Assembly: GCA_007123015.1 (NCBI GenBank)
Contig: SKSL01000070.1
Span: 1-20,068, forward strand
DNA from: Natronohydrobacter sp.
Lineage (GTDB): Bacteria > Pseudomonadota > Alphaproteobacteria > Rhodobacterales > Rhodobacteraceae
Direction: 5' to 3'
DNA length: 20,068 nt
Shown here: piece after piece, positions 8,136 through 14,361 of the stretch
Layout: every line of letters starts with the position of its first letter
Position numbering within the stretch: the first letter of the stretch is position 1
Notes under the pieces: model-generated
What the model saw: only the letters and a program-made list of their open reading frames with translations
Told to the model about the DNA's origin: nothing
Databases searched by the model: none
Position numbers and translations under genes: made by a program

Positions 8136-8184
8136 TCGTCGCAAGCAAAGCACGTGGCTCTGCAAGTTCATCAGACGTGGCGCT

Positions 8185-8216
8185 AAAAAAAACGGCAGCT
8201 GGCAGCACTGCCGTTT
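8185..8216 (-). terminator. Rho-independent terminator between fdxA and carD
   Basis: On the minus strand AAACGGCAG, a 9-base loop, and CTGCCGTTT form a 9-bp stem that runs straight into a run of eight T (A8 at 8185-8192 on the plus strand). This is the clearest intrinsic terminator in the window. It lies about 130 bp after the fdxA stop and about 80 bp before the carD start, so it should end fdxA transcription, or a shorter transcript starting at the promoter-like element 8241-8268. Confidence 0.88.
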
Positions 8217-8240
8217 CGGGACAACTCATTTCTGATTGAT

Positions 8241-8268
8241 TCTATATCATAAAACCAGAGCGAATCAA
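8241..8268 (-). promoter_or_regulatory. Promoter-like element inside the fdxA-carD gap
   Basis: On the minus strand TTGATT (complement of 8263-8268), a 16-base spacer and TATAGA (complement of 8241-8246) resemble a sigma-70 -35/-10 pair, with 4 of 6 matches each. A transcript starting near 8234 would reach the strong terminator at 8185-8216 after about 50 nt. It could be a carD promoter with an attenuator, a short sRNA promoter, or chance, since the stretch is AT-rich. Confidence 0.3.
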
Positions 8269-8348
8269 AGCGCCTAAGCGACCAGGTCGGTCGCCGCCAA
8301 ACACATATGCGTGCTGACCCGGTCCACCTCAATGGACAGATAACGCGC

Positions 8349-8687
8349 TTAGCCACCTTCACCAGGCGCTTCGGAGAAGTATTTCTCTAACTTGCCTGTT
8401 TCACCATCCCGATCTGTCGCCTCGGGAAGAGGGTCTTTCTTGGTGATGATCACAGGCCACATTTCCGAATACTTTCGGTTGAAGGAAACCCATTCCTCCA
8501 TATCCGGCTCGGTATCAGGTCGGATGGCATCGGCTGGGCATTCCGGTTCGCAGACCCCGCAGTCAATGCATTCATCCGGGTGGATGACCAGCATATTCTC
8601 GCCTTCATAGAAGCAATCGACAGGGCATACCTCCACGCAATCCGTGTATTTGCAGGCAATGCAGTTATCGATCACCACATAAGTCAT
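8349..8687 (-). CDS. fdxA: 7Fe ferredoxin FdxA ([3Fe-4S][4Fe-4S])
   Basis: A 112-aa ferredoxin beginning MTYVVIDNCIACKYTDCVEV. Nine cysteines match the Azotobacter-type 7Fe pattern: C9, C17 and C50 for the [3Fe-4S] cluster, and C21, C40, C43 and C46 for [4Fe-4S]. C12 and C25 sit where the free cysteines occur. The C-terminal extension (EEWVSFNRKYSEMWPVI, then DPLPEATDRDG) is also typical of alphaproteobacterial FdxA. It acts as a soluble low-potential electron carrier whose partner in this clade is unclear. It lies 70 bp downstream of the S4-domain gene, with a hairpin between them at 8710-8740, and is followed by a terminator. Confidence 0.95.
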   Translation of the reverse strand: MTYVVIDNCIACKYTDCVEVCPVDCFYEGENMLVIHPDECIDCGVCEPECPADAIRPDTEPDMEEWVSFNRKYSEMWPVIITKKDPLPEATDRDGETGKLEKYFSEAPGEGG

Positions 8688-8709
8688 GACAGGCGTCCTT
8701 GATGGTTAG

Positions 8710-8740
8710 TGTCCCCGCCGCATCGGCGTCGCAGGGGACA
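8710..8740. repeat. Nested hairpin between the S4-domain gene and fdxA
   Basis: TGTCCCC (8710-8716) pairs with GGGGACA (8734-8740), and GCCG (8717-8720) pairs with CGGC (8724-8727) inside it. A second small inverted repeat, ATCCAG-CCCT-CTGGAT, lies at 8743-8758 and overlaps the S4 gene's stop. No T-run follows on the minus strand. The hairpins could give partial termination or set mRNA stability between hslR and fdxA. Confidence 0.5.
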
Positions 8741-8757
8741 TAATCCAGCCCTCTGGA

Positions 8758-9114
8758 TCAATCAAGCGCATCTGATGACGCAGGTGGATATCTGCGTCGA
8801 TCCTGCTTGGAGGGGCGCCCGCCCGGTATCGGGACAGGGCGCGAAAGATCGGGCGCTGGCGGCGGTGGTGACAGGTCCTGATACAGGCCCTGCGCTTCGA
8901 CTGCAGGCCCCCGTCGCGTGCCCAGATCGCAAATCCGGACCACCAACACGCGGGTTCCCAGTGCGAAGGTCAATACATCCCCGATCGCGATGATATGGGC
9001 AGGCTTGCTGATGCGCACGCCGTTCACCCGCACCCCCGATGTCGATATCAGCTTGGATGCCAGACTGCGCGACTTGGTAAATCGCGCATGCCAGAGCCAT
9101 TTGTCCAGCCGCAA
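8758..9114 (-). CDS. hslR: RNA-binding S4 domain protein (HslR/Hsp15-like)
   Basis: A 118-aa protein whose first ~60 residues are an S4 RNA-binding domain: LRLDKWLWHARFTKSRSLAS, then GVRVNGVRISKPAHIIAIGD. It is followed by the Hsp15-type segment VVRICDLGTRRGPAVEAQGLY and a basic, proline-rich tail. E. coli Hsp15 (HslR) binds stalled 50S subunits carrying peptidyl-tRNA; a similar role is inferred. The reading frame contains no ATG or GTG before the domain back to its stop at 9226-9228. The TTG at 9114, with GGGGA a few bases upstream, is the best start and a CTG at 9135 the alternative. It begins 22 bp after the complex I accessory gene, so the two are probably co-transcribed. Confidence 0.82.
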   Translation of the reverse strand: MRLDKWLWHARFTKSRSLASKLISTSGVRVNGVRISKPAHIIAIGDVLTFALGTRVLVVRICDLGTRRGPAVEAQGLYQDLSPPPPAPDLSRPVPIPGGRPSKQDRRRYPPASSDALD

Positions 9115-9136
9115 GGATGTCCCCGCGTCCTGCAGA

Positions 9137-9448
9137 TCAGTGAGTCCAGACCTGACGTCGGCTGGTTGCGAAATTATCGCCGTACCCGCCGGGGCGCAGA
9201 TTCGCGCGGCGCGATTTCGGCTGGATCACATTGTAGTCGATCCCATGCGCCTTGGCATAGGCTTCGGCGGCCTCCTGCGTGTCGAAGCGCAGCTTCACCT
9301 GAGAGGTCATGTCACCCGAACTCGTCCATCCCATCAGCGGGTCAATGCGCCGCGCCTCTGCGGGCGAGAATTCGAGGACCCAAAGCTTCGATTTGGCAGA
9401 CCCCGACTGCATCGCATTGCGGGCGGGACGATAAATGCGGGCGCGCAT
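9137..9448 (-). CDS. NADH dehydrogenase (complex I) accessory subunit, NDUFS4-like
   Basis: A 103-aa protein of the ETC complex I NDUFS4/18-kDa accessory family. The family core is visible as KLWVLEFSPAEARRIDPLMG, WTSSGDMTSQVKLRFDT, EAAEAYAKAHGIDY and NVIQPKSRRANLRPGGYGDN. In mitochondria and some alphaproteobacteria this peripheral protein stabilises the NADH-oxidising arm of complex I. The ATG at 9448 has AGGAGA seven bases upstream and gives exactly this domain; the frame continues further upstream only as non-conserved sequence. It heads a minus-strand set with the S4 gene and perhaps fdxA, away from any nuo genes in view. Its leader region contains the interleaved repeats at 9524-9600. 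Confidence 0.88.
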   Translation of the reverse strand: MRARIYRPARNAMQSGSAKSKLWVLEFSPAEARRIDPLMGWTSSGDMTSQVKLRFDTQEAAEAYAKAHGIDYNVIQPKSRRANLRPGGYGDNFATSRRQVWTH

Positions 9449-9761
9449 GGCACATCTCCTGTGGTGTCGGTCATGTATCGGAAAAAAGCCGAAGATTTGC
9501 AAGAGGCGCAATGGCCGCAGACGATCCGGAAGGTGCAGACGGAACGTGGCCCCGAAAGGAGGGAACGAGGAGTATGTCTTCCGGATGGTGGCACGTTCCG
9601 CCTGCAAGTGACAAATTAGTTCTGTGACCGGGAAGCGGCAAGTTTATTTTGTTTCTAGGATAAATGTTTTCCAAGAACTTCACACTGCTCTGAAAACAGG
9701 CCGACAATTTGCGCAAAAGACGAAATTCAGCGTCGCTCAAGTACGATGGGGACCGGCCCGG
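9449..9761. other. 313-bp intergenic region between sir2 and the NDUFS4-like gene
   Basis: No credible gene is present. The part nearest the NDUFS4-like gene carries its ribosome site (AGGAGA), a TTTTTT run on the minus strand at about 9481-9486, and the interleaved inverted repeats at 9524-9600. The part nearest sir2 (about 9640-9720) is more AT-rich than its neighbours. Frames of 60-90 codons cross the region on both strands but start at TTG or inside other genes, and none resembles a protein I know. Confidence 0.6.
9524..9600. repeat. Two interleaved 9-bp inverted repeats (pseudoknot topology)
   Basis: Arm A is ATCCGGAAG (9524-9532) and its complement A' is CTTCCGGAT (9578-9586). Arm B is CGGAACGTG (9540-9548) and its complement B' is CACGTTCCG (9592-9600). 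All four are perfect and the order is A-B-A'-B', so the stems are interleaved: they either form a pseudoknot or exclude each other. The element ends about 75 bp before the NDUFS4-like start on the minus strand. As RNA it could be a leader switch or an sRNA fold; as DNA it could be a protein-binding array. Confidence 0.6.
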
Positions 9762-10478
9762 TCATCCCCTGTCATCAAGCACCTCCGCCACCCATGCAGG
9801 GATGATCGCGGTTGCAGACCCGAAGCGCACGTCATCGAATAACGACACTGTGGCGGAAGGTTCAAGATTCAGTTCCAGAGTTTGCGCCCCGGCAAGGCCC
9901 GCTTCTTGCACGAACCCCGCTGCCGGGTAGACATTGCCAGACGTGCCAATCGCCACGAACAGGTCCGCGCCCTGTAATGCGGCCTCGATCCGGCCCATAT
10001 GGTAAGGCATTTCGCCGAACCACACGATATCGGGCCGGGTCGCGGGCCGCGCGCAGGCGGGGCATGGACTGTCAGGATCCATCACGCGCGGTGCAGGCCA
10101 GCGATGCCCGCAGCTTGCACAGAGCGCGCCTGTCAGCGCGCCATGCATATGGATCACATCGGGGGCGCCAGCGCGTTCCAGCAGATCATCCACATTCTGC
10201 GTGATCAGTGTCACACGATCTGGTCGCGCGCGCTGTAACCGGGCCAAGGCCGCGTGGGCCGCATTTGGCTGCGCATCCAGTGAATTTGCGCGCCGCGCAT
10301 TGTAGAACTCATGCACCAGCTTCGGGTTCTTCGCGAAGCCCTCGGGGGTTGCGACCTCATTCAGGTCATAGCGGGTCCACAGCCCGTCCTTGTCCCGAAA
10401 CGTGCCGAGCCCGCTTTCCGCCGACAGCCCTGCACCGGTCAGCACGACGATCCTGTCAGCGCACATTGAGATGGTCAT
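9762..10478 (-). CDS. cobB: NAD-dependent protein deacylase, Sir2 family (CobB-like)
   Basis: A 238-aa sirtuin. Visible motifs are the NAD-binding GAGLSAESG (15-23), GTFRD, TQNVDDLLERAG (93-104) and the catalytic His112 in HMHGAL. A zinc ribbon has C120, C123, C139 and C142, and the C-terminal part has GTSGNVYPAA. Tyr59 and Arg62 in FYNARR match the pair that marks SIRT5/CobB-type (class III) sirtuins able to remove succinyl or malonyl groups as well as acetyl. The ATG at 10478 has AGGTGA just upstream and overlaps the end of uvrC by 23 bp; an ATG at 10466 is possible. Co-transcription with uvrC is likely. Acyl preference is inferred from the Tyr/Arg pair only. Confidence 0.92.
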   Translation of the reverse strand: MTISMCADRIVVLTGAGLSAESGLGTFRDKDGLWTRYDLNEVATPEGFAKNPKLVHEFYNARRANSLDAQPNAAHAALARLQRARPDRVTLITQNVDDLLERAGAPDVIHMHGALTGALCASCGHRWPAPRVMDPDSPCPACARPATRPDIVWFGEMPYHMGRIEAALQGADLFVAIGTSGNVYPAAGFVQEAGLAGAQTLELNLEPSATVSLFDDVRFGSATAIIPAWVAEVLDDRG

Positions 10479-12336
10479 GGATCACCTGTGCCAGCCCCTC
10501 TGAAATCCCGTCCACAGCTTGCAGATCGGCCAGCCCTGCCCGCGCGACAGCCTTGGCCGACCCGAAATGTGCCAGAAGCGCGCGTTTGCGCCCTGGCCCG
10601 ACTCCGGGAATATCATCAAGCGGCGAGGCGCTGACCGCTTTCGCCCGCTTCGCCCGATGTGTGCCGATGGCGAAACGATGCGCCTCGTCGCGCAACCGCT
10701 GCACGAAATAAAGCACGGGGTCATTATGGCGCAATGCGAAGGGCCTTTGATCCGGGCGGTGGAATTCCTCTTTGCCCGCATCCCGGTCGATCCCTTTGGC
10801 AACCCCCACCACGGGAATATCATCCACCCCCAGATCGGCCATGATCCCGGCCACAGCGCTGATCTGCCCGGCACCCCCGTCGATCAGTAGCAGGTCGGGC
10901 CAGGTTTCGCCCTCGCGATCCGGGTCTTCCTTCAGCAACCGCTCGAACCGCCGCGTCAACACTTCCTTCATCATGCCGAAATCATCGCCCGCAGTGATCC
11001 CGTCACCCCGGATATTAAACTTGCGATATTGGCTTTTGATGAAGCCATCCCGCCCCGCCACGATCATCGCGCCAACAGCATCGGTGCCCTGGATATGGCT
11101 GTTGTCATAGACTTCAACGCGGGCAGGCGGCGCATCAAGTCCGAAAGCCTCGGCCAGACCGTCCAGCATCCGCCCCTGCGCTGCGGAAGAAGCCATCCGC
11201 ATTGCGAGCGCTTCGCGCGCATTGCGGGCCGCATTTTCGACCAGTTCAGCCTTTTCCCCGCGCTGCGGGACAAGCAGTTCAACCTTGCGCCCGGCACGTT
11301 CGGACAAGAGCTGCGCCATCAGATCGGAATTCTCGATTGCGTGCGACAGGATCACCTGCCTTGGTGGCTCCTTGCCATCGTAGAATTGCGCCAGAAAGGC
11401 TTCGAGGATTTCCGGCTCTTCTGCCCCGGCCCCGGTGGCCGGATAAAAATCGCGGTTTCCCCAGCTTTGACCCGCGCGAATGAAGAAGACCTGCACACAG
11501 GCTTGGCCCTTTTCCAGATGCAAGGCGATCACATCGGCTTCGGTCACAGACCGCGGATTGATCCCCTGGCTTTGTTGAACTTGTGTAAGTGCGCGGATGC
11601 GGTCGCGCAAGGCAGCAGCGCGCTCGAATTCCATCGCGTCAGACGCTTTCTGCATATCATCAGCCAGTTGCGCCTGAATCTTCGTGCTTTTTCCTGACAG
11701 GAACCGTTCGGCATCTGCGACCAGCCCGGCATAGTCATGTTCGGAAATGTACCCCACGCAGGGCGCGGAACAGCGCTTGATCTGATACAACAAGCAGGGC
11801 CGCGTGCGGCTGTTGAACACGGAGTCGGTGCAGTTGCGCAACAGGAACACGCGCTGCAACTGGTTGAGCGTGCGGTTCACGGCCCCGGCACTGGCGAAAG
11901 GTCCGAAATAACTGCCCTTGACCGCACGTCGCCCACGATGCTTGCGCAATTGCGGATAGGCATGATCCTTGGGCAGCAGGATATAGGGAAAGCTCTTGTC
12001 GTCGCGCAGCAGCACATTGTAGCGCGGCTTCAATTGCTTGATCAGATTTTGTTCCAGCAGCAGCGCTTCGGTTTCCGTGCGCGTCGTCAGGAACATCATC
12101 GCGACCGTTTCCGAGATCATCCGGCTGATGCGCGCGGAATGTCCCGAGGGTCGCGCATAATTCGACACGCGCGCGCGCAGATTGCGCGCCTTGCCGACAT
12201 ACAGCACTTCGGATTTTTCGTTCAGCATCCGGTAGACACCGGGCGAACTGTCAAGCTGTTTCACATGCGCAGCAATACAGGCATGGCCGCGCAGTCCGGG
12301 CCCTGGGTCGGCAAAATTGTGAGGCTCATCAGACAT
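10456..12336 (-). CDS. uvrC: Excinuclease ABC subunit C (UvrC)
   Basis: A 626-aa UvrC, the nuclease that makes both incisions in nucleotide excision repair after UvrA/UvrB damage recognition. The GIY-YIG domain (about 28-110) shows SPGVYRM and LYVGKARNLRARVSNY. Four cysteines C169, C181, C189 and C193 match the described UvrC Fe-S ligands. A UVR helix-hairpin near 215-250 (DAMEFERAAALRDRI) should bind UvrB. The RNase H-like nuclease shows YDNSHIQG with Asp411, LLIDGGAGQ with Asp486 and AHRFAI with His553. C-terminal helix-hairpin-helix motifs are at about 572-625 (DDIPGVGPGRKRALLAHFGS). No strong ribosome site lies close to the ATG at 12336. It is preceded by an AT-rich 306-bp gap and overlaps sir2 at its end. 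Confidence 0.96.
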   Translation of the reverse strand: MSDEPHNFADPGPGLRGHACIAAHVKQLDSSPGVYRMLNEKSEVLYVGKARNLRARVSNYARPSGHSARISRMISETVAMMFLTTRTETEALLLEQNLIKQLKPRYNVLLRDDKSFPYILLPKDHAYPQLRKHRGRRAVKGSYFGPFASAGAVNRTLNQLQRVFLLRNCTDSVFNSRTRPCLLYQIKRCSAPCVGYISEHDYAGLVADAERFLSGKSTKIQAQLADDMQKASDAMEFERAAALRDRIRALTQVQQSQGINPRSVTEADVIALHLEKGQACVQVFFIRAGQSWGNRDFYPATGAGAEEPEILEAFLAQFYDGKEPPRQVILSHAIENSDLMAQLLSERAGRKVELLVPQRGEKAELVENAARNAREALAMRMASSAAQGRMLDGLAEAFGLDAPPARVEVYDNSHIQGTDAVGAMIVAGRDGFIKSQYRKFNIRGDGITAGDDFGMMKEVLTRRFERLLKEDPDREGETWPDLLLIDGGAGQISAVAGIMADLGVDDIPVVGVAKGIDRDAGKEEFHRPDQRPFALRHNDPVLYFVQRLRDEAHRFAIGTHRAKRAKAVSASPLDDIPGVGPGRKRALLAHFGSAKAVARAGLADLQAVDGISEGLAQVIHDHLNVR

Positions 12337-12413
12337 GGCTATGACTTGTATGATTCCCCTGTGACCTGCAATGTTTTGACACCCGCATCAACTCGATTCC
12401 TGTCCCCTGAAAC

Positions 12414-12422
12414 TGTGGATAA
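12414..12422 (-). promoter_or_regulatory. DnaA-box 9-mer TTATCCACA
   Basis: The plus strand reads TGTGGATAA, exactly the complement of the consensus DnaA box TTATCCACA. A partial second copy (CTCTGTGGGGGA) follows within ten bases. The box lies about 80 bp upstream of the uvrC start and next to the AT-rich stretch. A single perfect box can occur by chance or serve in DnaA-dependent transcription control; no origin is claimed. Confidence 0.5.
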
Positions 12423-12521
12423 CTCTGTGGGGGAAAAACGGCGATCCGTTCAAACACACTGTATCAAAGGCAATTTTCATAGCTGCACAAAAAATTGGCA
12501 GATTTATAACTATATGAAATC

Positions 12522-12548
12522 ATTATACATAAATAATCGCCGAAACAA
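12522..12548 (-). promoter_or_regulatory. Candidate sigma-70 promoter for uvrC
   Basis: On the minus strand a perfect -10 TATAAT (complement of 12522-12527) is preceded by TTGTTT (complement of 12543-12548) at a 15-base spacing. A transcript from here would have a leader of roughly 180 nt before uvrC and would pass through the DnaA-box sequence. The -10 match is exact but the -35 is weak and the region is AT-rich. Confidence 0.4.
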
Positions 12549-12642
12549 GCTTATGGAATCAAACGAGTTTTCTTCTCAGTTCTGTGGCAGATAGCTGTCC
12601 GGTGCACAACTTACGACCCTGACACACATTTTTGCGCGGCTT

Positions 12643-13413
12643 TCACCCCAGATCAGGGGTTTGCCAGACCAGATGCTGCCCCCCGTCAACACAGAGAAGC
12701 TGGCCCGTTATCGCTTTGGCCTCCAGGAAATATCCGAGTGCGGCTGTGATGTCGTCCAGATTTGCACCGCGTCCCAGAACTGTCGCAGCACGGCTTTTCT
12801 GGTAGATCTCGGCAGGTTGATCGGCTGCCTGCAAGGTCGGCCCCGGGCCGATGGCATTGACGCGCACCCGTGGGCCCAACTCCTGTGCGGCCATCTGGGT
12901 GAAGCCCCAAAGCCCCAGTTTGGCAATGGAGTAGGTCATCTGCTGCGGTGTCAGTTTGCGCACTTTCTGGTCAATCAGATTCACCACCAAGCCTTGCGCG
13001 ACAGGCTCGCCCAACTGATCAAACTGTGGCAGGGGGCATTGTGCTGCGAAAGCCTGCGTCAGTACGAAGGGCGCGCGCAGGTTCGACATCATATGCCGGT
13101 CCCAGCTTTCCCGCGTGGCCGTCGCAATGCTGTCTTCCTCGAAAATCGAGGCATTATTGATCAGAACGCTGAGCGGCCCGCCAAGACCCTGCGCGGCCTG
13201 CGGGACCAGCGGGGCGATTTCGGCTTCTTCCAGCAGATCGGCGCGCAGACAGACCGCCTTGCGCCCCATGCTTTCGATCTGATGGGCCAGATCCTCTGCG
13301 GCAATGGCAGAGCTCGCATAGTGGATGGCGACATCATATCCACGCTTGGCCAGCGCCAACGCCATCGCGCGCCCCAGACGCTTCGCGCCGCCTGTTACCA
13401 ATGCCCGTGTCAT
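12643..13413 (-). CDS. SDR-family oxidoreductase, pteridine reductase/FolM-like
   Basis: A 256-aa short-chain dehydrogenase/reductase. The nucleotide-binding motif is TGGAKRLG (7-14), followed by HYASS (31-35), which resembles the NADPH-phosphate-binding segment of PTR1. NNAS is at 86-89, and the catalytic Tyr161 and Lys165 are in YSIAK. The usual catalytic Ser position reads VVNLID with Asp148, as in trypanosomatid PTR1 and bacterial FolM, where an Asp-Tyr-Lys set reduces pterins. The tail AITGQLLCVDGGQHL is typical SDR. A role in dihydrofolate or dihydromonapterin reduction is therefore plausible but not proven. It starts 3 bp after the exchanger gene's stop and is the last gene of the sppA-led set. 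Confidence 0.85.
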   Translation of the reverse strand: MTRALVTGGAKRLGRAMALALAKRGYDVAIHYASSAIAAEDLAHQIESMGRKAVCLRADLLEEAEIAPLVPQAAQGLGGPLSVLINNASIFEEDSIATATRESWDRHMMSNLRAPFVLTQAFAAQCPLPQFDQLGEPVAQGLVVNLIDQKVRKLTPQQMTYSIAKLGLWGFTQMAAQELGPRVRVNAIGPGPTLQAADQPAEIYQKSRAATVLGRGANLDDITAALGYFLEAKAITGQLLCVDGGQHLVWQTPDLG

Positions 13414-13416
13414 CCC

Positions 13417-14358
13417 TCAGCCCCCATAGTGAAACAGAAGCCAGATGTAGCCGCCATATCCTGAAAGCAAGAGCGCCGCAGTCATCCGCCCGATGGCGCG
13501 TCCGGTCCAGATGAACGGCGCAAGCACCAGGGCCGCGCCCAGCATCACCCACAGGTCCAGCCGCAGCATCGTTTCAGGCACTACCATGGGCCCGACAAGC
13601 CCGGCCACACCCAGAATCAGCAACAGATTGAAGATATTGGACCCAAGGATATTGCCAAGAGCGACCCCGCCTTCACGGCGTATGGCGGCCATCAGGGTTG
13701 TGGCCAGTTCCGGAAGCGAGGTGCCGATGGCGACGATGGTCAGGCCGATGATGACATCAGACACGCCCAGTGCTTCGGCAATATTGACTGCGCCGTCGAC
13801 CAGAAGATTGGCCCCAAGGGGCAGCCCGATCAGGCCCAGCGCCAGATAGAATGACAAGCGTGCGGCAGAAAGTGACGGATCGGCACCTTCCAGCGCATCA
13901 GGCATGTGCTGTTCGCGCATCCCGCGCCAGATGCTTTCACCCATGAAGAGCACAAAGGCTGTCAGCAGGACCAGCGCTTGCCAGACCGCTATCACCCCGC
14001 CAAAGGCCAGCCCGATGAAAAGCAGCGTCACGGCCAGCATGATGACATAGTCTCGCAAACTGTCGCGTCCGATCAGAACAGGGGCGATCAGCGCTGGCAG
14101 CCCCATCACTAACAGGACATTGGCGATGTTCGATCCGACCACATTGCCCAGGGCCAGCCCACCTGCATCCGCAAGGACCGCCTTGACCGAAACCAGCAAT
14201 TCCGGCGCCGAAGTCCCGAAGGCAACCACGGTCATCCCGACCATCAGGGCAGGGATCCCCAGACGCAGCGCCAGATTGACTGCGCCACGCACCAGAAGGT
14301 CCCCCGCCAGAAGCAGGATCGCCAGACCGCCCAGCACAAGGGCGATGTCACTGAGCAT
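13417..14358 (-). CDS. CaxA-type calcium/sodium antiporter
   Basis: A 313-aa inner-membrane protein of the Ca2+/cation antiporter superfamily (YrbG/CaxA type) with about ten helices in two inverted halves. The alpha-1 repeat shows AFGTSAPE (46-53) and GNVVGSNIAN (71-80); the alpha-2 repeat shows IGTSLPE (211-217) and GNILGSNIFN (235-244). The paired acidic and Asn residues of these repeats form the ion site in the family. The acidic loop between halves (DALEGADPS) is short, as in prokaryotic members. The stop lies 3 bp before the SDR start and the start 3 bp after the small upstream gene, so all are probably one operon. Confidence 0.92.
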   Translation of the reverse strand: MLSDIALVLGGLAILLLAGDLLVRGAVNLALRLGIPALMVGMTVVAFGTSAPELLVSVKAVLADAGGLALGNVVGSNIANVLLVMGLPALIAPVLIGRDSLRDYVIMLAVTLLFIGLAFGGVIAVWQALVLLTAFVLFMGESIWRGMREQHMPDALEGADPSLSAARLSFYLALGLIGLPLGANLLVDGAVNIAEALGVSDVIIGLTIVAIGTSLPELATTLMAAIRREGGVALGNILGSNIFNLLLILGVAGLVGPMVVPETMLRLDLWVMLGAALVLAPFIWTGRAIGRMTAALLLSGYGGYIWLLFHYGG

Positions 14359-14361
14359 GGG

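Larger units (their letters stand above)
12337..12642. other. 306-bp AT-rich intergenic region upstream of uvrC
   Basis: No gene is evident. The central part (about 12465-12570) is strikingly AT-rich against GC-rich surroundings. It contains a perfect DnaA 9-mer at 12414-12422 and a promoter-like pair at 12522-12548, described separately. A frame on the plus strand crosses the region but is an extension of sequence opposite uvrC and has no ribosome site or recognisable domain. Confidence 0.7.

Noticed and set aside
8217..8348. tRNA or other known structured RNA in the fdxA 3' region (GCGACC...GGTCGC and GTCCA...TGGAC stems).
   Set aside because: No cloverleaf or T-loop sequence could be assembled. 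The stems are only 5-6 bp and could be chance in GC-rich DNA.
9524..9600. Known SAM-II type riboswitch, a pseudoknot class found in alphaproteobacteria.
   Set aside because: The conserved SAM-II core sequence is not recognisable and the downstream gene is not a methionine gene. The loop spacing is also larger.
9471..9740. 89-codon minus-strand frame starting at a TTG in the sir2/NDUFS4-like gap.
   Set aside because: It has no ribosome site and no recognisable domain, and it overlaps the repeat structure. It is better explained as untranslated sequence.
12337..12642. Chromosomal replication origin, because of the DnaA box beside AT-rich DNA.
   Set aside because: Only one perfect box is visible, and no dnaA, parAB, hemE or other origin-linked genes are in the window. 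Kept as a finding but not as an origin.
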